From CBFGTV01 sp965652145 (GTDB lineage Bacteria > Bacillota > Clostridia > Peptostreptococcales > Natronincolaceae), in the NCBI GenBank assembly GCA_965652145.1, contig CBFGTV010000017.1, forward strand, positions 1 to 53,083: DNA of 53,083 nucleotides. The letters run 5' to 3'. The notes under the pieces were generated by a model. That model was given only the letters and a program-made list of their open reading frames with translations. It ran no database searches and was not told the DNA's origin. Position numbers and translations under genes: made by a program. Shown here piece by piece: positions 42,135-50,114 of the stretch (the stretch's first letter is position 1; each line of letters opens with the position of its first letter).

Positions 42135-43121
42135 TCAAGATTCAATGGGAATGCCCGCCAGGAATAAAACCTTCTGGGCCGTTGAATCATCCGTAATTAA
42201 AACATTAATATGCTTTCCCCTTAAGGCTCCTAGTATGGCTTCAGCTTTATATTTCCCCGCAGCCACACCAATTGTATACTTCACCTGATGCAAGGTTTTA
42301 AGATCGACACCGATAATTTTATGATTCAGCTCATTGTCTGCCGGTTCCCCGTGAATATCAAATAAATGGGCATAAATACATCCCACAGCCCTTTGTGCAT
42401 TAGGCTGAAGGCTCCGGTTTTTAACGAGATAGCTTGACCACAGGGTCGATGCATAAACAGCCTCCACGGTACCAATACCCGTTAAGACAATATCACATTT
42501 ACTGCCTAAAAATAAGGCGTCATTAATGACAGGCTCCTGCAGCAATGCTCTACGGGCATATTCATTATCAATGTAGAGTGGAGCATAAAGATATTTATAT
42601 TTTCCCCCGTAGCTATTGGCCAGCTTTCTTATAAGCTCTGGCGAATCTATGGTGGGGTTGTTCTTGGCGGCAGAGCCAAGAACCTGTACTGCTGTAATGG
42701 GCAGCTTTGTTTTGGGTTTAATTTGCCTGATTAAATTAAAAAGTGTTTTGCCCCAAAGAACCCCCACAATGGAATTCTCCTTCATGATACTGTCAACATA
42801 GGCAGCACCAAGCTTCCCGAGGGAATATATGGTTTCATCATGGGACATCATGTTATTGTCCAAAACAATCGCATGGGTTAACTGAAAGTGCTTAATTAAA
42901 AGACCTTCCAGCTCCGATGCCCTTTCCTTGGGCTGATTAATAATAATTTCAACCACATTACGATCCCGGGCCTCCTGCAGTAGCCTCGAAACCTTAAAGC
43001 GGGTGGTGGATAATTGGTCAGCTATTTCCGATTGAGTCATATTTTGTTCATAATACATGTTGGCCAGGTTGGCTAGAAATTTTAATTTCTCCCCGTCATT
43101 TAACTTCTCATATTGGTCCAT
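42135..43121 (-). CDS. citI: SorC-family transcriptional regulator, CitI-like
   Basis: 328 residues. N-terminal helix-turn-helix (about 20-60, with MTQSEIADQLSTTRFKVSRL), then the SorC sugar-binding domain (about 65-325). CitI of lactic acid bacteria belongs to this family and activates cit genes on binding citrate. It is divergent from citM across 378 bp that hold repeated candidate operators. Start ATG follows AAGGAG. SorC regulators of other pathways look alike, so the name rests on context. Confidence 0.85.
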   Translation of the reverse strand: MDQYEKLNDGEKLKFLANLANMYYEQNMTQSEIADQLSTTRFKVSRLLQEARDRNVVEIIINQPKERASELEGLLIKHFQLTHAIVLDNNMMSHDETIYSLGKLGAAYVDSIMKENSIVGVLWGKTLFNLIRQIKPKTKLPITAVQVLGSAAKNNPTIDSPELIRKLANSYGGKYKYLYAPLYIDNEYARRALLQEPVINDALFLGSKCDIVLTGIGTVEAVYASTLWSSYLVKNRSLQPNAQRAVGCIYAHLFDIHGEPADNELNHKIIGVDLKTLHQVKYTIGVAAGKYKAEAILGALRGKHINVLITDDSTAQKVLFLAGIPIES

Positions 43122-43155
43122 CTGATCAAGCTCCTTAAATATCTAAATTAACATT

Positions 43156-43184
43156 ATTATATCCTATTGGTTTGTATGCTACAA
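43156..43184 (-). promoter_or_regulatory. Promoter of citI
   Basis: Minus strand: TTGTAG (43184-43179), 17 bp, TATAAT (43161-43156). Confidence 0.75.
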
Positions 43185-43226
43185 GAAGCTGTGGTTAAAT
43201 CAAAGGAACCGGTTTTAGTCCTGTAG

Positions 43227-43274
43227 CATATGTTAAGCATTATAACATATGTTAATAATATTTACATTTGTTAA
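43227..43274. promoter_or_regulatory. Three direct repeats in the citI-citM region, candidate CitI sites
   Basis: CATATGTTAA at 43227 and 43246 and CATTTGTTAA at 43265, exactly 19 bp apart. The middle copy is part of a perfect TAACATATGTTA palindrome. Confidence 0.6.
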
Positions 43275-43335
43275 TTTAAAATAATCATAAATTCAATATA
43301 ATATACAAAAAATGGTATAAATTATTTACAAACTT

Positions 43336-43366
43336 AAACATTTGATAAAAATATAAACAAATGTTT
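43336..43366. promoter_or_regulatory. Inverted repeat abutting the citM promoter, candidate CitI operator
   Basis: AAACATTTG (43336-43344) and CAAATGTTT (43358-43366) are perfect 9-bp arms with a 13-bp spacer. The arms share the CATTTG core of the 43265 repeat and end at the -35 element, a typical activator position. Confidence 0.65.
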
Positions 43367-43394
43367 TGACCTTTTTTCATTTTTCTGTTATGAT
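43366..43394 (+). promoter_or_regulatory. Promoter of the citM-citX operon
   Basis: TTGACC (43366-43371), 17 bp, TATGAT (43389-43394); leader of about 100 nt. Confidence 0.8.
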
Positions 43395-43499
43395 ATTTTT
43401 GAAATAGCTCTCAAGGGGTGCAGCCTTTTACAGGTCAATAATTGTAATGGGGGACTACATCATAAAGGAGCAAATTGATAAATACAACAGGAGGTGCAA

Positions 43500-44705
43500 T
43501 TGGGCTGTTGTGAACAGTTCAATCAACAGATGGTAAATATAAGAGAAGAAGCCTTGCGATTACATCGAGAGCGGCAGGGAAAGATTCAGATTACAGGTAC
43601 AATGGCCCTTGCCAATGGAGATGATTTGGCCTTGGCCTATACCCCCGGGGTAGCTGCACCGTGTCTGGAAATTGCCCACGATAAGAAAAATGTCTATGAA
43701 TACACAATGAAGGGTAAAACTGTGGCCATTTTAACCAACGGAACAGCTGTGCTGGGACTGGGAAACATCGGACCCGAGGCGGGTCTGCCGGTAATTGAAG
43801 GCAAGGCATTACTTTTAAAGACCTTCGGAAATGTAGATGCCATACCCATTTGTCTAGATACAACAGACCCGGAGGAAATTATCAAAACCATTAAAACAAT
43901 TGCACCGGGCTTTGGGGGTATTCACCTGGAGGACATTAAGGCGCCAGAATGCTTTTATATTGAGGAAAGGCTTAAAAACATATTAAATATACCGGTCTAC
44001 CATGATGATCAGCATGGCACAGCCATTGCAGTAATGGCCGGACTATATAATGCTTTAACCCTTGTTAATAAAAGCATCGAAGAAATTAAAATCCTTATTA
44101 ATGGAGCAGGGGCCTCAGGAATTGCAGTGGCGAAGCTTTTAATCAAAGCAGGAGCAAAGAATATTGTTTTATGTGATGTGGCCGGAGCCCTGGTGGAGGG
44201 GGACAGCAGCTTAAATGAATACCAGCAGCAGATTGCCAGGGTGACAAATCGGTTTCACGAAAGGGGGCCCCTTAAAGAAGTCATCAAAAACAAGGATGTC
44301 TTTATTGGGCTTTCAGTAGGAAATGTATTGACAAAGGAAATGGTATCCACCATGAATTCCAAAAGTATCATCTTTGCATTAGCCAATCCGCAGCCAGAAA
44401 TCGCCCCCCAGGAGGCCAGGGCTGGAGGAGGCCGAATTATTGCCACCGGTCGGTCAGATTATTCAAACCAAATCAATAATGTACTGGTGTTTCCCGGTAT
44501 TTTCAAGGGGGCCTTGAAGAGCAGGGCCCGGGAAATTTCAGAGGGGATGAAACTGGCAGCCGCCAGGGCCATTGCCCAATTGGTTTCTAAGGAAGAGCTG
44601 ACAGAGGATTATATTGTTCCCAATGTATTTGATCCGAGGGTAAGCGATGCGGTGGCAGAAGCCGTTATGAAAAGGGCCTTATCAGAGGGAAATATCATTG
44701 ACTGA
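43500..44705 (+). CDS. citM: Malic enzyme family oxaloacetate decarboxylase
   Basis: 401 residues. Malic enzyme motifs: the N-terminal LALAYTPGVAAPCLEIA with the catalytic Tyr, the Lys in VIEGKALLLKTFG, metal-binding HLEDIKAPECF and VYHDDQHGTA, and NAD-binding NGAGASGIAVAKLL. In cit operons of lactic acid bacteria this protein decarboxylates oxaloacetate to pyruvate without NAD; the malic reaction cannot be excluded. TTG 43500 is chosen (5 nt after AGGAGG); GTG 43494 overlaps the ribosome binding site. Confidence 0.88.
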   Translation: MGCCEQFNQQMVNIREEALRLHRERQGKIQITGTMALANGDDLALAYTPGVAAPCLEIAHDKKNVYEYTMKGKTVAILTNGTAVLGLGNIGPEAGLPVIEGKALLLKTFGNVDAIPICLDTTDPEEIIKTIKTIAPGFGGIHLEDIKAPECFYIEERLKNILNIPVYHDDQHGTAIAVMAGLYNALTLVNKSIEEIKILINGAGASGIAVAKLLIKAGAKNIVLCDVAGALVEGDSSLNEYQQQIARVTNRFHERGPLKEVIKNKDVFIGLSVGNVLTKEMVSTMNSKSIIFALANPQPEIAPQEARAGGGRIIATGRSDYSNQINNVLVFPGIFKGALKSRAREISEGMKLAAARAIAQLVSKEELTEDYIVPNVFDPRVSDAVAEAVMKRALSEGNIID

Positions 44706-44742
44706 GGGGGGCATTCGGCACGATGAAGGGGTGCGTTGATTA

Positions 44743-45786
44743 ATGGAATTTATCAAATTAAATGAATTAATGATTGACAGAAGTGATTTAAGAGGCTGGA
44801 GGGCAGTAGAAAAATTTCTAATTGCCCAGGGCCTCAGGCCGGAATTTCATCCGGAATATACCTATAGCCTCTGGGACGGAGAAAGGCTGGTGGCTACGGC
44901 CTCTTTAGAAGGCCAGGTAATTAAATGTGTGGCGGTGGAGGCCGATTATCAGGGAATGGGCCTGACAAATAAGGTGGTTTCACACTTAATTAATGAAGCC
45001 TACCGTCGGGGAAGACAGCACCTGTTTGTCTATACCAAGCCAAAAAATCTAAAAATATTTGAAGACCTGGGCTTCTATAAAATAGAAGCGGTACCCGATG
45101 AAGTTGTTTTGATGGAAAATGACCCCAATGGAATTCATAATTATGTTACTGCACTGGCGGCTTTTCGCAGAGATTTACCAAAGGTGGCGGCCATCGTGAT
45201 GAACTGTAACCCCTTTACCCTGGGGCATCAGTATTTGATCGAAACAGCCGCAGGGGAAAACGATCTTCTGCATGTTTTTGTGGTTTCGGAGGATCGGTCA
45301 GATTTTCCGGCTTCCATCAGACTTCAACTGGCAAAACAGGGGACTGCCCATTTAAGAAATGTCATGATCCACGAAAGCCAAAATTATTTGGTCTCTGGAG
45401 CCACCTTTCCATCCTACTTTATCAAAAAAAATAACGAGGTCACAAAAATACACACTCAACTGGATTTGAAAATTTTTTCCAACTACATTGTCCCGGCCCT
45501 GGGGATCAAACGCAGATATGTAGGAGAAGAACCCCTTTGCCCCATGACCAGTCAATATAACCACACAATGAAGGCGCTGCTGCCTGTAGCAGGGGTTGAA
45601 GTTAAGGAGATAGGCAGAAAAAGAGGGGCAGGAGACTACATCAGTGCTTCGAGGGTCAGAAGACTTCTTGGTCAGGGAATGTTAGAGGAGGTTAAGGGCC
45701 TGGTGCCTGAGACCACTTATGCATACCTGATTTCAGAAGAAGGAAAGAAAACGATATCAAAAATAAAGCAGCATCAAACTGCTTAA
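44743..45786 (+). CDS. citC: [Citrate (pro-3S)-lyase] ligase
   Basis: 347 residues. An N-terminal GNAT-like domain (about 1-125, with VAVEADYQGMGLTNKVVSHL) precedes a nucleotidyltransferase domain with the HxGH-type NPFTLGHQYLIE and the SASRVRRLL motif. It acetylates the thiol of the citrate lyase prosthetic group using ATP and acetate, switching the lyase on. The ribosome binding site (GAAGGGG) is weak and rather distant. Operon gene between citM and citD. Confidence 0.93.
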   Translation: MEFIKLNELMIDRSDLRGWRAVEKFLIAQGLRPEFHPEYTYSLWDGERLVATASLEGQVIKCVAVEADYQGMGLTNKVVSHLINEAYRRGRQHLFVYTKPKNLKIFEDLGFYKIEAVPDEVVLMENDPNGIHNYVTALAAFRRDLPKVAAIVMNCNPFTLGHQYLIETAAGENDLLHVFVVSEDRSDFPASIRLQLAKQGTAHLRNVMIHESQNYLVSGATFPSYFIKKNNEVTKIHTQLDLKIFSNYIVPALGIKRRYVGEEPLCPMTSQYNHTMKALLPVAGVEVKEIGRKRGAGDYISASRVRRLLGQGMLEEVKGLVPETTYAYLISEEGKKTISKIKQHQTA

Positions 45787-45810
45787 CTATAAAGGAAAGG
45801 AGGGGGAAAA

Positions 45811-46119
45811 ATGGATATTAAAACCGCTGCAATGGCAGGTACCCTTGAATCAAGCGATATTTCCATCGTCATTGAGCCAGCTCAGGGTACAGGAATCACC
45901 ATTGAGCTGAAAAGCCAGGTTGAAAAGCAGTATGGAGAACAGATTAAACGGGTGGTTATGGAAACCCTAGAAGAATTGAAGGTAACCAGCGCCCTGGTGA
46001 AGCTAAATGATAAGGGAGCCCTTGATTGTGTCATCAAAGCAAGACTTCAGACGGCTGTTTTAAGAGCTGCCGGGCTGGAAACCTTTCAGTGGGGGGAGAG
46101 TAAGTCATGTACAAATTAA
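45811..46119 (+). CDS. citD: Citrate lyase acyl carrier protein (gamma subunit)
   Basis: 102 residues. The attachment serine is Ser14 in AGTLESSDISI, and IEPAQGTGITIEL is conserved. It carries the phosphoribosyl-dephospho-CoA arm that bears acetyl and citryl groups. Start ATG follows AAGGAGG; the 3' end overlaps citE by 13 bp. Confidence 0.95.
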   Translation: MDIKTAAMAGTLESSDISIVIEPAQGTGITIELKSQVEKQYGEQIKRVVMETLEELKVTSALVKLNDKGALDCVIKARLQTAVLRAAGLETFQWGESKSCTN

Positions 46120-47015
46120 GAAGAACCATGATGTATGTTCCCGGCAATCATCCGGGAATGGTAAGGGATGCCCATATCTATGGGGCCGATTCCATCATGT
46201 TTGATTTAGAGGATTCTGTTTCAATTCATGAGAAGGATGCCGCAAGATTTTTAGTCTATCATGCCCTTACTTCCATTGACTATGAAGGAGTAGAGACTGT
46301 TGTCAGGATCAACGGCCTGGATACGCCCTATGGTCAAGAGGATTTAGAGGCCATTGTAAGGGCTCAGCCTGATATTATTCGGCTGCCCAAGACAGAAACG
46401 GCACAGGATGTAATTGAAATTGAAAAGGCTATAGAAAAAATTGAAATTCAGGCGGGAATAACGGTGGGTACCATTAAGCTGATGGCAGCGGTAGAAAGCG
46501 CCCTCGGAATCATTAATGCCTATGAAATTGCCACGTCAAGTAAGCGATTGATTGGTATTGCCATAGGGGCAGAGGATTTTGTTACCGACTTAAAGACAAG
46601 CCGTTCCATAGAAGGAATTGAGCTGTTAACTGCCAGAAGTCAACTTTTAATGGCCGCCAGAGCAGCTGGAATTTATGCCATCGATACAGTGTTTTCGGAT
46701 GTTAATGATGAAGCTGGCTTTATAGAAGAGGTTAAATTGATTAAGCAGCTTGGGTTTGACGGTAAATCAGTAATTAACCCTAGACAAATTGATGCTGTCC
46801 ACGATGTTTACACCCCTTCCCAAAAAGAAATAGAAAAATCCATCCGTATCATTGAAGCCAGTGAAGAAGCCTTGCAAAAAGGTTCGGGGGTGGTATCCTT
46901 AAATGGTAAAATGGTTGACAAACCCATTATAGAACGGGCACAACGGGTACTGTTATTGGCCCAAGCAGCAGGCGTCTATGGGATCGAAGGAGGGGAAGCA
47001 GTTGAATCAAAATAA
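46107..47015 (+). CDS. citE: Citrate lyase beta subunit (citryl-ACP lyase)
   Basis: 302 residues, HpcH/HpaI aldolase-type TIM barrel. Motifs RTMMYVPGNHP, DSIMFDLEDSVS, VVRINGLDTPYG, LMAAVESALGI and IGAEDFVTDL, with the acidic metal ligands. It splits citryl-ACP to acetyl-ACP and oxaloacetate. Start ATG overlaps citD; GGGGGGAG upstream. Confidence 0.95.
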   Translation: MYKLRRTMMYVPGNHPGMVRDAHIYGADSIMFDLEDSVSIHEKDAARFLVYHALTSIDYEGVETVVRINGLDTPYGQEDLEAIVRAQPDIIRLPKTETAQDVIEIEKAIEKIEIQAGITVGTIKLMAAVESALGIINAYEIATSSKRLIGIAIGAEDFVTDLKTSRSIEGIELLTARSQLLMAARAAGIYAIDTVFSDVNDEAGFIEEVKLIKQLGFDGKSVINPRQIDAVHDVYTPSQKEIEKSIRIIEASEEALQKGSGVVSLNGKMVDKPIIERAQRVLLLAQAAGVYGIEGGEAVESK

Positions 47016-48543
47016 AATTGGCAGATCAATACCGGCCCATATTGATGGAATAGGTGAACTAACTCCCTATAATGGGCCCTATCATACAAAACCAGAGGGA
47101 AAAAGACAGGGAAGAAAGCTTTCTCAAATTTTGCCGGGAGAAAGCAAGCTGGTGGATAATTTAGAAAAGGCTATTCTAAAATCAGGAATAGAAGACGGCA
47201 TGACCGTATCCTTCCACCATCACTTTAGAGAAGGAGACTATGTGGTCAACATGGTCATGGATATCATTGCCAATATGGGAATTAAAAATCTAACCCTGGC
47301 AGCCAGTTCCTTGAATAGTGTTCATGCCCCGTTAATTGAGCATATAAAAAATGGGGTTATTACTAAAATAGAAACCAGTGGTGTGAGGGGGCCCCTGGCT
47401 GAGGCCATTTCAAAGGGGTTACTGGAATATCCTATTAAAATCAGATCCCACGGCGGCAGGGCCAGGGCCATCGAATCGGGCGACGTTAAAATTGATATTG
47501 CCTTCTTAGGTGTACCAAGCTGTGATGAGTATGGAAATGCCAATGGCTACTCAGGTCAATCATTTTGCGGTTCTCTGGGCTATGCCAAGGTAGATGCCCA
47601 ATTTGCCGACCGGGTCATTCTAATTACAGATCATTTGGCTCCTTACCCCAATGTACCGGCCAGTATTCAACAGACCGATGTTGACTATGTGGTAAAGGTT
47701 GATGCCATTGGAGATCCAAAGGGTATTGTTTCAGGTGCAACAAGGTATACTAAAAATCCAAAGGAGCTGCTAATTGCCAAATATGCTGCCAAGGTTATCG
47801 AGGCCTCCGGTTACTTAAAGCCTGGATTTTCAATGCAGTGTGGAACAGGTGGCGCTTCCCTTGCTGTGGCCAGATCAATTCGGGAAACCATGCTTCAAAG
47901 GGATATTAAAGCCAGCTTTGCCCTGGGGGGAATTACAAGACCCTTTGTCGAAATGCACGAAGAGGGCTTGATTGAAAAACTCTATGACACCCAGTGCTTT
48001 GATTTGACAGCGGCCAAATCAATTGGTGTAAATCCCGGCCATTATGAAATAGATGCTTCTTTCTATGCCAATCCCCATAATAAGGGCTGTGCCGTAAATT
48101 TACTGGATATTGTGATTTTAAGTGCCCTTGAGGTGGATACTCAATTCAATGTAAACGTCATTACCGGTTCAGATGGGGTCATAAGAGGGGCCTCCGGGGG
48201 GCATTGCGACACAGCCGCCGGCTCAAAGCTTGCCATTATTGTGGCACCACTGATGAGGGGAAGAATACCAACCATTGTAGACCGGGTAAATACCGTTATT
48301 ACTCCAGGCGAAACCATTGATGTGGTGGTAACGGATCGAGGCATTGCCGTTAACCCCTTAAGAAAGGACTTAATAGAAAAGCTTTCTGGTAAAAATCTGC
48401 CCATCTTTACAATTGAAGAATTAAAGGAAAAGGCAGAAAAAATAACAGGAAAGCCAAAAGACATTGAATATACAGAAAAAATTGTTGGACTTGTGGAGTA
48501 TCGAGACGGTACAATTATAGACGTGATAAAAGCGGTAAAATAG
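47002..48543 (+). CDS. citF: Citrate lyase alpha subunit (citrate:acetyl-ACP transferase)
   Basis: 513 residues, CoA-transferase class fold. Typical segments are GRSIPAHIDGIG, VSFHHHFREGDYVVN, MQCGTGGASLAVA and GGHCDTAAGSKL. It swaps acetate for citrate on the acyl carrier protein. TTG 47002 is preferred (6 nt after GGAGGGG); an ATG at 46978 opens the frame earlier but precedes that site. It overlaps citE by 14 bp. Confidence 0.94.
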   Translation: MNQNKIGRSIPAHIDGIGELTPYNGPYHTKPEGKRQGRKLSQILPGESKLVDNLEKAILKSGIEDGMTVSFHHHFREGDYVVNMVMDIIANMGIKNLTLAASSLNSVHAPLIEHIKNGVITKIETSGVRGPLAEAISKGLLEYPIKIRSHGGRARAIESGDVKIDIAFLGVPSCDEYGNANGYSGQSFCGSLGYAKVDAQFADRVILITDHLAPYPNVPASIQQTDVDYVVKVDAIGDPKGIVSGATRYTKNPKELLIAKYAAKVIEASGYLKPGFSMQCGTGGASLAVARSIRETMLQRDIKASFALGGITRPFVEMHEEGLIEKLYDTQCFDLTAAKSIGVNPGHYEIDASFYANPHNKGCAVNLLDIVILSALEVDTQFNVNVITGSDGVIRGASGGHCDTAAGSKLAIIVAPLMRGRIPTIVDRVNTVITPGETIDVVVTDRGIAVNPLRKDLIEKLSGKNLPIFTIEELKEKAEKITGKPKDIEYTEKIVGLVEYRDGTIIDVIKAVK

Positions 48544-48554
48544 GAGGATCAACC

Positions 48555-49112
48555 ATGGACATCGGTGTTAAAGCCCTGGCGATACTAACCGAAAGGGAGA
48601 AAAGAGCTCAAATACAGAAAGAATTGCTAAGGCGATATAATATGACGCTGGTGTCCTTTACTTTAAATATACCTGGGCCCGATAAAAATAATCAACAGTT
48701 CATAAAGGCTCACCAAGTGGGAGAAAGAAGATTAACAGAAAGGTTAAAGACCCTTCATAAGGCAATCTGTCATCAGGAAAAAAGACAAAGTGCTGCGGGC
48801 ATAGAAGGTTTCTATTTAATTAATTGGCCTGCAGAAGAGATTAAACGGCTCGTCGTTGAGATAGAGGAGGAACATCCTCTGGGTCGACTCTTTGACTTTG
48901 ACGTTTTTGACAAAGACGGAAAACAAGTTAATCGTGCTCTTCTGGGATTAAAGGAAAGAAAATGCCTGCTTTGCGATGGGTATACAGCCCAGTGTAGAAG
49001 AAGCGGAAGACATACCCTTAAATCCCTTTTAAATCATATCTATAGACTCCTTGAGGAGTATGGCATACCCTTATCATCCTGTTTTAAAAAGGAGGGAATG
49101 GATGGATATTAA
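48555..49112 (+). CDS. citX: Apo-citrate lyase phosphoribosyl-dephospho-CoA transferase
   Basis: 185 residues. Motifs GRLFDFDVFDKDGKQVNR and RKCLLCDGYTAQCRRSGRHT match CitX. It attaches the CitG product to Ser14 of CitD. Start ATG follows TAGGAGG. The last 11 bp overlap the receiver-DUF2294 gene, so the two are translationally coupled. Confidence 0.93.
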   Translation: MDIGVKALAILTEREKRAQIQKELLRRYNMTLVSFTLNIPGPDKNNQQFIKAHQVGERRLTERLKTLHKAICHQEKRQSAAGIEGFYLINWPAEEIKRLVVEIEEEHPLGRLFDFDVFDKDGKQVNRALLGLKERKCLLCDGYTAQCRRSGRHTLKSLLNHIYRLLEEYGIPLSSCFKKEGMDGY

Positions 49113-49872
49113 TAACAGTCTCCTGAAAAATTTGAAGGTATTATATGTTGAAGATGAGCCGGAAGTCATTCAACAGATGGGTTTTTTCTTGAAAAAGCGG
49201 GTGGGGCAGCTTTTAATTGCTGAAAATGGACAAAGGGGCCTGGAATTATTTAAGGAAAACCTTCCCGACCTAATCATTTCAGATTTAAAAATGCCTGTAA
49301 TGGATGGATTAACCATGGCAAGGGAAATTAGAAGCATCAGTGATGTACCAGTTATTATTACCACTGCCTTTGCAGATTTAGATGTCATCTTAAAGGCCGT
49401 CGATATAGGGATAGATAATTATCTAATTAAACCCATTAACGTCAGGGAAATGGTAGCTGTCATGGAAAAGGCCGCTAAAAAAATCCTTAGAAATCGAGGC
49501 GCCCTGGCTATGATTAAAAGTAAGGCCCTGTCAAGTGAAGAGAAGGTTCACCTGGAGGAACGAATCAAAAATGCCGTGGCCAAGTTTGTGAAAGACAGAA
49601 CAGGTAAGGGGCCAAAAACAGTGAAGGCCTTTATACGGGCCGATATCATTGAGATAGAAATTATAGAAGCCTTTACAAAGCTAGAAAAGGCCCTGTTGGA
49701 ATATTCCAAAAATACCTCAATTGTAAAATATAATCGAGAAATTTTTTACCAGGATCATGAAGCTGAAATGGTAAAGCTTTTGTTGGAAATTCTGCAATGG
49801 AATGTAAAGCTGATATCAGTTGATGTCAATGTTGAAAATGATCTGAATAGATTAAAGTTTACAATTAGTTAA
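49102..49872 (+). CDS. Receiver domain fused to DUF2294/MpsC-like domain
   Basis: 256 residues. The receiver domain (about 10-125) is intact: Glu17 and Asp18 in YVEDEP, phospho-acceptor Asp61 in LIISDLKMPVMDG, Thr87 and Lys110 in YLIKPINV. After a helical linker, residues about 146-256 lack any helix-turn-helix and resemble DUF2294 (PF10057, MpsC-like), with TGKGPKTVKAFI, ADIIEIEI and FTKLEKALLEY. The family has been tied to a Na+-translocating membrane-potential system in staphylococci. ATG 49102, with AAGGAGGG upstream, lies inside citX. Nearest unpaired kinase: 39336. Family call is from recognition of the pattern, not a search. Confidence 0.75.
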   Translation: MDINNSLLKNLKVLYVEDEPEVIQQMGFFLKKRVGQLLIAENGQRGLELFKENLPDLIISDLKMPVMDGLTMAREIRSISDVPVIITTAFADLDVILKAVDIGIDNYLIKPINVREMVAVMEKAAKKILRNRGALAMIKSKALSSEEKVHLEERIKNAVAKFVKDRTGKGPKTVKAFIRADIIEIEIIEAFTKLEKALLEYSKNTSIVKYNREIFYQDHEAEMVKLLLEILQWNVKLISVDVNVENDLNRLKFTIS

Positions 49873-49879
49873 AATACTC

Positions 49880-49908
49880 TTTACAAACAATTTTAGCTGG
49901 GATATAAT
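49880..49908 (+). promoter_or_regulatory. Promoter of citS
   Basis: TTTACA (49880-49885), 17 bp, TATAAT (49903-49908); start expected near 49915, leader of about 200 nt. Confidence 0.7.
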
Positions 49909-49924
49909 TTACTTAGGCTAAGTT

Positions 49925-49938
49925 TGAAAAGGTTTTCC
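49925..49938. promoter_or_regulatory. cre-like site downstream of the citS promoter
   Basis: TGAAAAGGTTTTCC shares 13 of 14 bases with the site behind the tre promoter. Confidence 0.5.
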
Positions 49939-50045
49939 TGCATGAGAAAGCTTTTTAAAATAGTCGATAATAAGATAGATATATATAATTTTATAGTGTA
50001 TCAATAAAGGGTTGACTTATTTAAGAAAGTCTATTGATTTAGCTT

Positions 50046-50088
50046 AAAAAAGCCAACACAGAAAGTATTTTCTGTGTTGGCTTTTTTT
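50046..50088 (+). terminator. Strong terminator in the citS leader
   Basis: AAAAAAGCCAACACAGAAA (50046-50064) pairs with the 3' arm ending in GGCTTTTTTT around a short loop. It lies after the citS promoter and 14 nt before the citS ribosome binding site; it also ends read-through from the citX side. Confidence 0.92.
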
Positions 50089-50114
50089 GTTGTAAAAAAT
50101 AAAGGAGGGAAACT

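Noticed and set aside
43227..43366. Repeat array before citM as a short CRISPR
   Set aside because: Units are only 10 bp with 9-bp gaps and include an inverted pair; operator sites between divergent promoters explain it.
50012..50040. Second citS promoter (TTGACT)
   Set aside because: The -35 is good but the sequence 17 bp on (TGATTT) is a poor -10; the 49880-49908 promoter is much better.
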